The notes under the pieces were generated by a model. That model was not told the DNA's origin, searched no databases, and saw only the letters and a list, made by a program, of their open reading frames with translations. 64,000 bases of DNA from Eutreptiella sp. 'Long Island Sound 2002' (Eukaryota; Euglenozoa; Euglenophyceae; Eutreptiales; Eutreptiaceae): the NCBI GenBank assembly GCA_964036045.1, contig OZ038386.1:20546225-20610224 (forward strand), written 5' to 3'. A program made the translations under genes and the position numbers. This document shows positions 23,401 through 34,699 of this stretch, piece by piece; the stretch's first letter is position 1, and the number at the start of each line of letters is the position of its first letter.

Positions 23401-26400
23401 AGAATTGGCTACCTCACCCCTGCCTTCTTGGGGGCCCAAAAGAGGGCGGAAATGCTACGTCACCCCTGCATTCTCGGGGACCCCCAAACAAAGGGGGACA
23501 AAATCAGAATTGCATGCCTCACCCCTGCCTTCTCGGGAATGCAAAAGAGGGCGGAAATGCTACGTCACCCCTGCATTCTCGGGGATCCCCAAACAAAGGG
23601 GGACAAAATCAGAATTGCATGCCTCAACCCTGCCTTCTCAGTGGCCCAAAAGAGGGCGGAAATGCTATGTCACTCCTGCATTCTCGGGGATCCCCAAACA
23701 AAAGGGGGACAAAATCAGAATTGGATGCCTCACCCCTGCCTTCTTGGGGGCCCAAAAGAGGGCGGAAATGCTACGTCACCCCTGCATTCTCGGGGACCCC
23801 AAAACAAAAGGGGGACAAAATCAGAATTGGATGCCTCACCCCTGCCTTCTTGGGGGCCCAAAAGAGGGCGGAAATGCTACGTCACTCCTGCATTCTCGGG
23901 GATCCCCAAACAAAAGGGGGACAAAATCACAGTTGGCTGCCTCACCCCTGCCTTCTCGGGAATCCAAAAGAGGGCGGAAATGCTATGCCACCCCTGCATT
24001 CTCGGGGATCCCCAAACAAAAGGGGGACAAAATCAGAATTGGATGCCTCACCCCTGCCTTCTCGGGAATCCAAAAGAGGGCGGAAATGCTATGTCACTCC
24101 TGCATTCTCGGGGACCCCCAAACAAAAGGGGGACAAAATCAGAATTGGATGCCTCACCCCTGCCTTCTCGGGAATCCAAAAGAGGGCGGAAATGCTACGT
24201 CACTCCTGCATTCTCGGGGATCCCCAAACAAAAGGGGGACAAAATCAGAATTGCATGCCTCACCCCTGCCTTCTCGGTAATCCAAAAGGGGGCGGAAATG
24301 CTACGTCACTCCTGCATTCTCGGGGATCCCCAAACAAAAGGGGGACAAAATCAGAATTGGATGCCTCACCCCTGCCTTCTTGGGGGCCCAAAAGAGGGCG
24401 GAAATGCTACGCCACCCCTGCATTCTCGGGGATCCCCAAACAAAAGGGGGACAAAATCAGAATTGGATGCCTCACCCCTGCCTTCTCGGGAATCCAAAAG
24501 AGGGCGGAAATGCTATGTCAGCCCTGCATTCTCGGGGATCCCCAAACAAAGGGGGACAAAATCAGAATTGCATGCCTCACCCCTGCCTTCTCAGTGGCCC
24601 AAAAGAGGGCGGAAATGCTACGTCACTCCTGCATTCTCGGGGACCCCCAAACAAAAGGGGGACAAAATCAGAATTAGATGCCTCACCCCTGCCTTCTCGG
24701 GAATCCAAAAGAGGGCGGAAATGCTAAGTCACTCCTGCATTCTCGGGGATCCCCAAACAAAAGGGGGACAAAATGAGAATTGGCTACCTCACCCCTGCCT
24801 TCTTGGGGGCCCAAAAGAGGGCGGAAATGCTACGTCACCCCTGCATTCTCGGGGATCCCCAAACAAAGGGGGACAAAATCAGAATTAGTTGCCTCACCCT
24901 TGCCTTCTCGGGAATCCAAAAGAGGGCGGAAATGCTATGTCACTCCTGCATTCTCGGGGATCCCCAAACAAAAGGGGGACAAAATCAGAATTGGATGCCT
25001 CACCCCTGCCTTCCCAGGGGCCCAAAAGAGGGCGGAAATGCTACGTCACCCCTGCATTCTCGGGGATCCCCAAACAAAAGGGGGACAAAATCAGAATTGG
25101 ATGCCTCACCCCTGCCTTCTCAGGGGCCCAAAAGAGGGTGGAGTGCTACGTTACCCTTGCATTCTCGGGGACCCCCAAACAAAAGGGGGACAAAATCAGA
25201 ACTGGATGCCTCACCCCTGCCTTCTCGGGAATCCAAAAGAGGGCGGAAATGCTACGTCAGCCGTGCATTCTCGGAAACCCCCAAACAAAAGGGGGACAAA
25301 ATCAGAATTGCATGCCTCACCCCTGCCTTCTCGGGAATCCAAAAGAGGGCGGAAATGCTACGTCACCCCTGCATTCTCGGGGATCCCCAAACAAAAGGGG
25401 GACAAAATCAGAATTGGATGCCTCACCCCAGCCTTCTCAGGGGCCCAAAAGAGGGTGGAGTGCTACGTTACCCTTGCATTCTCGGGGACCCCCAAACAAA
25501 AGGGGGACAAAATCAGAACTGGATGCCTCACCCCTGCCTTCTCGGGAATCCAAAAGAGGGCGGAAATGCTACGTCAGCCGTGCATTCTCGGAAACCCCCA
25601 AACAAAAGGGGGACAAAATCAGAATTGCATGCCTCACCCCTGCCTTCTCGGGAATCCAAAAGAGGGCGGAAATGCTACGTCACTCCTGCATTCTCGGGGA
25701 TCCCCAAACAAAAGGGGGACAAAATCAGAATTGGATGCCTCACCCCTGCCTTTCTGGGGGCCCAAAAGAGGGCGGAAATGCTACGTCACTCTTGCATTCT
25801 CGGGGATCCCCAAACAAAAGGGGGACAAAATCACAATTGCATGCCTCACCCCTACCTTCTCGGGAATGCAAAAGAGGGCGGAAATGCTACGTCACTCCTG
25901 CATTCTCGGGGATCCCCAAACAAAAGGGGGACAAAATCAGAATTGGATGCCTCACCCCTGCCTTCTTGGGGGCCCAAAAGAGGGCGGAAATGCTATGTCA
26001 GCCCTGCATTCTCGGGGATCCCCAAACAAAAGGGGGACAAAATCAGAATTGGATGCCTCACCCCTGCCTTTCTGGGGGCCCAAAAGAGGGCGGAAATGCT
26101 ACGTCACTCTTGCATTCTCGGGGATCCCCAAACAAAAGGGGGACAAAATCAGAATTGCATGCCTCACCCCTACCTTCTCGGGAATGCAAAAGAGGGCGGA
26201 AATGCTACGTCACTCCTGCATTCTCGGGGATCCCCAAACAAAAGGGGGACAAAATCAGAATTGGATGCCTCACCCCTGCCTTCTTGGGGGCCCAAAAGAG
26301 GGTGGAAATGCTACGTCACCCCTGCATTCTCGGGGACCCCCAAAGAAAAGGGGGACAAAATCAGAATTGGATGCCTCACCCCTGCCTTCTCGGGAATCCA

Positions 26401-29400
26401 AAAGAGGGCGGAAATGCTACGTCACTCCCCCATTCTCGGGGACCCCCAAACAAAAAGGGGACAAAATCAGAATTAGATGCCTCACTCCTGCCTTCTCAGG
26501 GGCCCAAAAGAGGGCGGAAATGCTACGTCACTCGTGCATTCTCGGGGACCCCCAAACAAAAGGGGGACAAAATCGGAATTGCATGCCTCACCCCTGCCTT
26601 CTCAGGGGCCCAAAAGAGGGCGGAAATGCTACGTCACTCCTGCATTCTCGGGGACCCCCAACCAAAAGGGGGACAAAATCAGAATTGGCTACCTCACGCC
26701 TGCCATCTTGGGGGCCCAAAAGAGGGCGGAAATGCTACGTCACTCCCCCATTCTCGGGGACCCCCAAACATAAGGGGGACAAAATCAGAATTGCATGCCT
26801 CACCCCTGCCTTCTCGGGAATCCAAAAGAGGGCGGAAATGCTACGTCACTCCTGCATTCTCGGGGATCCCCAAACAAAAGGGGGACAAAATCAGAATTGG
26901 CTGCCTCACCCCTGCCTTCTCAGTGGCCCAAAAGAGGGCGGAAATGCTACGTCACTCCTGCATTCTCGGGGATCCCCAAACAAAAGGGGGACAAAATCAG
27001 AATTGCATGCCTCACCCCTGCCTTCTCGGGAATGCAAAAGAGGGCGGAAATGCTACGTCACTCCTGCATTCTCGGGGATACCCAAACAAAAGGGGGACAA
27101 AATCAGAACTGGTTGCCTCACCCCTGCCTTCTTGGGGGCCCAAAAAAGGGCGGAAATGCTACGTCACCCCTGCATTCTCGGGGATCCCCAAACAAAAGGG
27201 GGACAAAATCAGAATTGGATGCCTCACCCCTGCCTTCTCGGGAATCCAAAATAGGGCGGAAATGCTACGTCACCCCTGCATTCTCGGCGACCCCCAAACA
27301 AAAGGGGGACAAAATCAGAATTGGCTACCTCAGCCCTGCCTTCTTGGGGGCCCAAAAGAGGGCGGAAATGCTACGTCACCCCTGCATTCTCGGGGATCCC
27401 CAAACAAAGGGGGACAAAATCAGAATTGGATGCCTCACCCCTGCCTTCTCGGGAATCCAAAAGAGGGCGGAAATGCTATGTCAGCCCTGCATTCTCGGGG
27501 ATCCCCAAACAAAAGGGGGACAAAATCAGAATTGGATGCCTCACCCCTGCCTTCTTGGGGGCCCAAAAGAGGGCGGAAATGCTATGTCAGCCCTGCATTC
27601 TCGGGGATCCCCAAACAAAGGGGGACAAAATCAGAATTGGATGCCTCACCCCTGCCTTCTCGGGAATCCAAAAAAGGGCGGAAATGCTATGTCACCCCTG
27701 CATTCTCGGGGATCCCCAAACAAAGGGGGACAAAATCAGAATTGGATGCCTCACCCCTGCCTTCTCAATGGCCCAAAAGAGGGCGGAAATGCTATGTCAC
27801 TCCTGCATTCTCGGGGACCCCCAAACAAAAGGGGGACAAAATCAGAATTGGATGCCTCACCCTTGCCTTCTCGGGAATCCAAAAGAGGGCGGAAATGCTA
27901 TGTCACTCCTGCATTCTCGGGGATCCCCAAACAAAGGGTGACAAAATCAGAATTGGATGCCTCACCCCTGCCTTCCCAGTGGCCCAAAAGAGGGCGGAAA
28001 TGCTACGTCACTCCTGCATTCTCGGGGACCCCCAAACAAAAGGGGGACAAAATCAGAATTGAATGCCTCACCCCTGCCTTCTTGGGGGCCCAAAAGAGGG
28101 CGGAAATGCTACGCCACTCCTGCATTCTCGGGGATCCCCAAACAAAAGGGGGACAAAATCAGAATTGGATGCCTCACCCCTGCCTTGTCGGGGGCCCAAA
28201 AGAGGGCGGAAATGCTATGTCACTCCTGCATTCTCGGGGATTCCCAAACAAAAGGGGGACAAAATCAGAATTGGATGCCTCACCCCTGCCTTTTCGGGAA
28301 TCCAAAAGAGGGCGGAAATTCCACGTCACTCCTGCATTCTCGGGGACCCCCAAACAAAAGGGGGACAAACTCAGAATTGGATGCCTCACCACTGCCTTCT
28401 TGGGGGCCCAAAAGAGGGCGGAAATGCTACGTCACTCCTGCATTCTCGGGGATCCCCAAACAAAAGGGGGACAAAATCAGAATTGCATGCCTCAACCCTG
28501 CCTTCTCCAGGGCCCAAAAGAGGGTGGAAATGCTACGTCACCCCTGCATTCTCGGGGATCCCCAAACAAAAGGGGGACAAAATCAGAATTGGCTACCTCA
28601 CGCCTGCCTTCTTGGGGGCCCAAAAGAGGGCGGAAATGCTACGTCACTCCTGCATTCTCGGGGACCCCCAAACAAAAGGGGGACAAAATCAGAATTGGCT
28701 ACCTCACGCCTGCCATCTTGGGGGCCCAAAAGAGGGCGGAAATGCTATGTCACCCCTGCATTCTCGGGGACCCCCAAACAAAAGGGGGACAAAATCAGAA
28801 TTGCATGCCTCACCCCTGCCTTCTCGGGAATGCAAAAGAGGGCGGAAATGCTACGTCACTCCTGCATTCTCGGGGATCCCCAAACAAAAGGGGGACAAAA
28901 TGAGAATTGGCTACCTCACGCCTGCCTTCTTGGGGGCCCAAAAGAGGGCGGAAATGCTACGTCACTCCTGCATTCTCGGGGACCCCCAAACAAAAGGGGG
29001 ACAAAATCAGAATTGGATGCCTCACGCCTGCCTTCTCGGGGGCCCAAAAGTGGGCGGAAATGCTATGTCACTCCTGCATTCTCGGGGACCCCCAAACAAA
29101 AGGGGGACAAAATCAGAATTGGCTACCTCACCCCTGCCTTCTTGGGGGCCCAAAAGAGGGCGGAAATGCTACGCCACCCCTGCATTCTCGGGGATCCCCA
29201 AACAAAAGGGGGACAAAATCAGAATTGGATGCCTCACCCCTGCCTTCTCAGGGGCCCAAAAGAGGGCGGAAATGCTAAGTCAGCCCTGCATTCTCGGGGA
29301 TCCCCAAACAAAGGGGGACAAAATCAGAATTGGATGCCTCACCCCTGCCTTCTCAGTGGCCCAAAAGAGGGTGGAAATGCTATGTCACCCCTGCATTCTT

Positions 29401-29432
29401 GGGGGTTCCCAAACAAGGGGACAAAATCAGAT
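17459..29432. repeat. 106-bp satellite array, about 112-113 copies
   Basis: Units repeat every 106 bases (17468 to 17574 for the first pair). Many are 105 because the A4 run before GGGGG loses one A. A unit contains GGCGGAAATGCTACGTCAC, TCCTGCATTCTCGGGGA, CCCAAACAAAAGGGGGAC, AAAATCAGAATTGGATGCC and TCACCCCTGCCTTCT in order. Variants recur in mosaic combination: GGGACCCCC or GGGATCCCC; CTACGTC or CTATGTC; TCGGGAATCC, TCAGGGGCCC or TTGGGGGCCC. One clearly truncated unit lies near 20450-20480. Because 106 mod 3 is 1 and the unit has no stop in any plus frame, very long overlapping open frames appear in all three plus frames. These are not credible proteins. Confidence 0.98.
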
Positions 29433-29530
29433 TTGAAAACCTACGCTAGGGTTAGCAATGATGCCCCTAGTATCTCAAAGTATGGGTCTCTAGTACGGGT
29501 AGACGCCCAAATAGCTGCACTGCGCTAAGT
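29395..29530 (+). repeat. Right edge of satellite with dispersed flank
   Basis: The last partial unit (ACAAAATCAGATTTG) passes directly into AAAACCTACGCTAGGG, TATCTCAAAGTATGGGTCTC and GACGCCCAAATAGCTGCAC, the segment repeated inverted at 538-684. The junction therefore seems to be a property of the repeat family and not a random break. Confidence 0.85.
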
Positions 29531-31360
29531 GCGCCCCCTTAGTGCACCCCCTATAAGGTCACAGGTGCGACACAGGTCAAAAAAGATGCCCGGCATGCAC
29601 CCGGCGCGCTAACACTCCCAAATGGCATAGGGTGTATGGCGGACTCGCTTGAGGCGCAACTGCAAAGCAGAGGAGGGCCCGTACTTGTTTGGTACGGGGT
29701 GCCCAACCGCCCACAGGACAACCTTCTGGGTCCTGCGGGGGTGAGCTCAAGTGGGTAGCGAGCGGCAGCACCCCATGCCACAGGGGACTGACATACGCCG
29801 AGGGAGTTTTGTTGTGCTGTGTGTGCACGGCGCGGTGCTGCGTTGGTATGTGTCGGTTCGGGAGGGGGGGGGGGGGGGGGCGCAGCGTGGTGGCTGTGCT
29901 GTGTAGATGTTGCAAGGCACACTGGGGCGCCACCTCTACACGCCGTCTAACAAAAAGGGAGTCCTCTCCACAGGCGATTGTCAGGCCTCTTGGGTGACTG
30001 TGAATCGGCCTCGCGGGCAGTTTGCTCTGAAGTACTGTCGCTACAGGGGGGGTTGGGTTGGGTTGGGTTGGGTCAAGGCCTCATCCGGACCTCCGGGACC
30101 ACGGACATCGCCCTTCCCTGCGCGTCACAACTGGTCCGGCGGGTTCACGGTTGTCCGGTCTCAAGGCCTACCGGACTGATGACCGCCCCCGTACCCCGCG
30201 GTGGCACACGCAGGAGGGAGATGCCGCCGTGCCTGTGTGTGTGGGGCGCGCGTGCTGCCTGGGGAAGTGTGTCGCCTGGTGCTCCAGGCCCCGGTGGGGA
30301 GGCTGGAGGAGCCTGACACTGAGCCCACCGGGGGAGTTGTCGGCCTGGACACGCCACCTCCAGGTCTACCGACATGCCGCTGGTCGCCCACTACTGCCGA
30401 TGGCAGGGGGTGGCCATGCTCCACACACGACTGGGGGCGGTCCGCACTCCCTGATTGCACTGGCACGGGTGGTGCTGCTCTAGGCTGGACCTGCCTCCCA
30501 CGGTGACGGGGCGGGCGGTTGGAGGGGCCCCGGGACGCGCCGAGCGCTTCCCTGCCCCGGGGTCCACCCGGGCCAGAGGTCCGGGCGGCGGTGCAACTGT
30601 CCTCGTAAACGGGGGGGCCCGGAGGGCACACCACCCGAGTGACCGCTCCTTTGGCTACAGGGGGGGGAAGGGGGGGCAGGGTAATTTCAACGGGGATAAT
30701 TTCGGAAGGGGAAAATTTCGCCACCTCCATGAATCCTGAAGCTTGCTGTTATTTCCTAGTATGCGCCGGATGGTTCCTCATATCTCCTGATGGGCTCTGG
30801 ATGGTTCCCGTTATTTCTTGGTGGGCTTGAGATGGTTGCTGTTATTTACTGGTAGGCTCCGGATCCGGATGCATCTGAATTTGCAGGGAAGTTGTTGGTC
30901 ACAGGTCACACGCCACGAAAATTTTGCCCTGGGGCAATTTTGGCCAATTTTCTTAATGGTGAAAATTTCCATGCAAAATTCTCCCCTCCTGAACCCCCCC
31001 TTCCCCCGCCTACTGTATGCACGGTGTATGCCCCATGGGCAGTCCTAGGCCATGGCACGCATGCAAATGAGCACTGAGCGGCTGGTGTGTGTTTTATGTG
31101 TCTGCCGGCCCGTCATGAAAGTTCAGCAATGCACCCGGGGCCCAAGAGACTGTGCACAAACATCAGGTCCGCAATGCGGGCCTGGGGTGTGTGGTGGCGG
31201 CCAAGTCCTGGGCACCTTGCCCATCCTCAGGCTTTGGGGGGTGTCACGTATTTGGGCGCTGGAGCCCGTCCCGCCGAGGGGGGCGTTCCGGAGCATGTTC
31301 AGCAGGGGCCTGCCGGCCTCCATGACTGTCACTGTAGACGACCAGTCCTGGGGGTGGGGT
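29531..31360. other. GC-rich intronic DNA without a supported gene
   Basis: Several overlapping Pro/Gly/Arg-rich frames are open on both strands, as expected of GC-rich non-coding DNA. It contains a G run at 29862-29880 and (GGGTT)n at 30050-30072. No domain was recognised. Confidence 0.5.
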
Positions 31361-31361
31361 G

Positions 31362-31394
31362 GGATTTGGATTTGGATTTGGATTTGGATTTGGT
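31362..31394. repeat. (GGATTT)n
   Basis: About five perfect GGATTT units. Confidence 0.95.
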
Positions 31395-31566
31395 CGCCAA
31401 TCTTAAGGCTCACAGGACGCCCGGTGGGTGCACAATGGCATCCCCAACGACTCTGCGTATCGGCCGGCCATGCCACAAGAAATGCACTCCCAGGGCCCAC
31501 GACAGACCCTGGGAGGGGGGGGGGGGGTGGCTCTCAGGGCATGCACATGGCACACACAGGGCATGC

Positions 31567-31922
31567 GTGTAAAGTGGTGTAAGGCCCGTGTAAAGTGGTG
31601 TAAGGCCCGTGTAAAGTGGTGTAAGGCCCGTGTAAAGTGGTGTAAGGCCCGTGTAAAGTGGTGTAAGGCCCGTGTAAAGTGGTGTAAGGCCCGTGTAAAA
31701 GGGTGTAAGGCCCGTGTAAAGTGGTGTAAGGCCCGTGTAAAGTGGTGTAAGGTCCGTGTAAAAGGGTGTAAGGCCCGTGTAAAGTGGTGTAAGGCCCGTG
31801 TAAAAGGGTGTAAGGCCCGTGTAAAATGGTGTAAGGCCCGTGTAAAGTGGTGTAAGGCCCGTGTAAAGTGGTGTAAGGCCCGTGTAAAATGGTGTAAGGC
31901 CCGTGTAAAAGGGTGTAAGGCC
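31567..31922. repeat. 21-bp minisatellite, about 17 copies
   Basis: The unit core GTAAAGTGGTGTAAGGCC repeats every 21 bases, with AAAGTGG, AAAAGGG and AAAATGG variants. The period is a multiple of three, so the plus strand reads a perfect KWCKARV heptad and the minus strand gives similar repeats in two frames. No gene context supports translation. Confidence 0.97.
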
Positions 31923-32525
31923 ACGCTCTTGGCTTGGTGGGTGGATGCACGGGGAATGGTCACAGATTATGCAGGGAATGCAGAGGAGGGGGGGCTGCTC
32001 AACCAGCCCAGAGCATTTCAACTGAGGGCCCATGTTTCAGGGCCCAGGGCGCACGGGTGCAGGCCCCTCTCGCCTCTGGAGTGCCTTGTCATCCGACACC
32101 CCCCAACCCCATGGTGGTGGTGAGCACCCTCCAAATTGCACTGTCAAGAGAAGGGCTGAATGTGGAGCCTGCCGGCACCGGCATGGGTGAGGGACGCCAA
32201 GGGGCAGAGGCAGCGCACAAATCATTTTCCCCAGCTGTTGGGGTTGGCCATGCGGAGGATTCCCTCTTTAAAAGATCACAAATACGTACACTGGGAAGTG
32301 CGAACTCACTCAGCCTTTATGGCACCCCGCCCCTCACACACACATAGTGTACCCCACCGTAAGCAAAGGTTTGCCCATAATCCTCAATCTGCAAGCACAC
32401 AGAGCCCCATGAAGGGCACACTACGGCCTGGGCGCAAGGGTCTCCCGTGGTGGGTTGACAGTAGCTCCCGCGGCACGTACCACGCATGGCTCTGCGCATG
32501 CATCTTCATGGCACAAACATGACAC

Positions 32526-32634
32526 CTGCAGTGTGAGAGGGTTTGGCAGCAGCTCACGTGCCGCCAGTGCCACGACGGCCGCCAGATTGGCCCCACAGCT
32601 GTCCCCAGCGACGGCCACCTTTGTTTTGTCCACC
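32526..32634 (-). CDS. Alpha/beta hydrolase exon with GDSCG nucleophile elbow
   Basis: Acceptor GATTCTCGCAG| and donor ACACTGCAG|GTGTCATG bound 109 bases (1 + 36 codons, phase 0 out). The product is VDKTKVAVAGDSCGANLAAV followed by VALAARELLPNPLTLQ. This is the canonical GxSxG nucleophile elbow of the HSL-like family (usual form VAVAGDSAGGNLAA), so the Ser of GDSCG is the predicted nucleophile. Downstream, phase 0 continues perfectly into VLICPPVDAARN at 14376, across an 18.1-kb intron. The reading frame is intact and conserved, which argues for a live gene rather than a relic. Confidence 0.88.
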
Positions 32635-32857
32635 CTGCGAGAATCCAGCGTGCAGGGGCCCAGCCAGAACGTGCGTCACAAGGGGAGGGCTCTGATGGAA
32701 CAAAAATTGCTCTGTCCCTATGGTACGCCCACTGCTGGCGATTGACCACCCACAAACGTCAGTTGAGCATGGGTCACCAATCACTGTGGGGATTTAACCA
32801 TCAACCGCCGTGGGCTAACCGCCAACCGCGGGAAACCGCGCGTCTGGCCTCGTGGCC

Positions 32858-33084
32858 AGGGATACATTAGAAGGGAAGGGACCTCAGTGGCAGTCCCAGA
32901 AGCGGATGGATAGGCGGTTGGAGAAGGTTGCCAAAGCGGTTGCGGGAAGCTATTGTCTGTTACAAATGCCATGGAAGCTGGCACTCAAGCGTCCGTGAGA
33001 CAGTGGCTGGGCATAGGCTGAACGCCCTAGAAGGCGGCGGGGGGGGGGGGGGGGGGTTACCTTCCCCTCTCCTAATGCATCCCT
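32858..33084. mobile_element. MITE, copy 1 (AGGGATGCATTAG ends)
   Basis: Starts AGGGATACATTAGAAGGGAA and ends TCTCCTAATGCATCCCT, inverted ends. Its interior shares GGTTGGAGA-GGTTGCCAAA and GTTACAAATGCCAT with 59798-59987. A G17 run lies next to the right arm. No convincing target duplication was seen. Confidence 0.75.
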
Positions 33085-33611
33085 GCTGGTGGCTGCACGT
33101 ATGGCAGCCACCCCTCGTGGCCTGGGCTTAGGCTGTCTGCAGTCCTATTGCCTTGCCCTCTGGTTGGGGCTGCCCTGTCTCGTGTGTGGTTGGCTGCAGT
33201 GCCCTGTTACCACAGAAATGCCCTGATCTGCACATTTGTACCCCTGCCACTTGCTTCCTTCACTGCTGTTGCTGGGAGCGTCGCACAATTCACTGCTAAT
33301 GGCATCGCGCTTACTCTGCTCCAACGTCACAGTGGCACATACCAAAGCCGATCGGCATGTTGCACCGTGAAGCGCAGCACAGTTAGGCAGTCGTCCACGG
33401 CAACTGTGAAAGATGCAACTTGGGCCAGGTTTTTGCGTCAGGGCAAAGCAGTGGCAGGGGAGCGATGGCTGTTCGGAAAAGAAACTTGTGGCATTTCACA
33501 GGTGCTGGGGTGCAAATTGATGGGCGATTGTTTGGATGCTGACACTTGACATTTGTTGTCTTTATGTCTTTGTTCAGTGTCCTGCAACTGGGTGGCGAGT
33601 GGGTGGATGGT

Positions 33612-33731
33612 TGTGTGTGTGTCTGTGTGTCTGAGTGTCTATGTGTCCGCGCATGCGTGCGTGCGTGTGTGTGTGTGTGTGTGCGTGCGTGTGTGTGTGT
33701 GCGTGCGTGCGCGTGCACGTGTGTGAATGAT

Positions 33732-33765
<34 letters not shown>

Positions 33766-33770
33766 TGTCC
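33612..33770. repeat. (GT)n/(GCGT)n microsatellite
   Basis: Long GT tracts with CGTGCGTGC interruptions. Confidence 0.95.
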
Positions 33771-33899
33771 AAATCTTTCAAATCATTCTCAAACTGCGAG
33801 GTTCGACACCCGAGTCCTATTGCTAAGCGACCGAACCATGAGTTCTGATGTTCTTGCGCACTGTCGACAGGCTTCAAGAAACTGGGTTGAATGACACTG

Positions 33900-34140
33900 G
33901 CAGTGTGTGTATGTGTGTGTGTGTGTGTGTGTGTGTTTGTGTGTGTGTATGTGTGTGTGTGTGTGTGTGTGTGAATGAGTGGCTGGATATGTGGATGGGT
34001 GCGTGCATGAGCCACTAAATGGATTGACATATGGATCTGGTAGTCCCATATCCGGGGAGGGATGGTGTGGGCCATAAAAATGTGAGCATGGCTGCAGCAA
34101 GGGGCCGGGGGTTGCAGGATGGGCTGGGGTGTGACCAGGG
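33900..34140. repeat. (GT)n plus ~180-bp dispersed repeat, copy 2
   Basis: Partner of 14950-15195; shares GGGTGCGTGCATGAGCC, GAGCATGGCTGCAG-type and AGGATGGGCTGGGGTGTGAC. Confidence 0.85.
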
Positions 34141-34189
34141 GTGTAACCAGATCCATGGCCACATGGATCAAGTGACATTGGAGATTGTG

Positions 34190-34400
34190 ACCAGATGTAA
34201 ACCAGAAGGATGCATGTGGATGCATGGATGGATGGGGGAATAGATGGGACGGCATGGACGGATGGATAGGTGGAGGGATACGCCGACAGATGTGAGGATG
34301 GGTGGACAGGGGGTCGGGTGTTTGGTCTGGATGGATGGAGGAAGGGATGGGTGGGTGGGTGGCTGTCTGGATGGATCGGTGGGTGCACGATTGGATGGAC
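34190..34400. repeat. (GGAT)n-rich degenerate region
   Basis: Many GGATGGAT, GGATGGGTGG and TGGATGG words. Purine-rich, no gene seen. Confidence 0.7.
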
Positions 34401-34699
34401 AAGTGGATTGGAACTGCAGCCCAAGGTGTCCTTGGGTGCATCAGCACTCAGTCACTCATTGCTCAGGGCATGTGCCTTGCAACGAGAGGCCATCAGCTGG
34501 TCCGATCACGCAATTGTTGCGTGCTTTATCGAGAAAACCGTGGCATGGGAACAAAAAACTGCAACAAGATGCAGTGCGGAATGAAACGCAGATCATCCAG
34601 CAGCACTAGCCAGGGCAATCGACATTCAAACCAGATAAGACGAAATGAAGTTCCCACTGTTCATGATTGCAGCAGACTGCCCCGGTAGCGTCCAGTCCC

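Larger units (their letters stand above)
14377..32525 (-). other. 18.1-kb intron holding satellite array and mobile elements
   Basis: The flanking exons join in phase 0 (LTLQ|VLICPP). Contents in plus coordinates: divergent ~110-bp repeat 14490-14600, (GT)n 14955-15020, DDE transposase relic 15666-16260, accessory gene 16552-17387, 106-bp satellite 17459-29432, GC-rich DNA with G runs 29530-30700, (GGATTT)n 31362-31394, 21-bp minisatellite 31567-31922. About two thirds of the intron is satellite. Confidence 0.7.

Noticed and set aside
17459-29432. CRISPR-like array
   Set aside because: Units are contiguous 106-bp repeats with no spacers, and the context is eukaryotic.
17345-29528. Very long plus-strand open frames (up to 1570 codons) in all three frames
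   Set aside because: They arise from a stop-free 106-bp satellite unit; three overlapping frames cannot all be genes and there is no domain, start context or splice structure.
30050-30072. Telomere-like (GGGTT)n
   Set aside because: Only four units, interstitial, in a GC-rich intron; no telomeric context.
30161-30730. Minus-strand 189-codon Pro/Arg-rich frame
   Set aside because: GC-rich composition keeps several frames open; no motif, and no phase fit with the hydrolase exons.
31428-32123. Open frames over the 21-bp repeats (heptad proteins on both strands)
   Set aside because: Period divisible by three makes them inevitable; no supporting gene structure.
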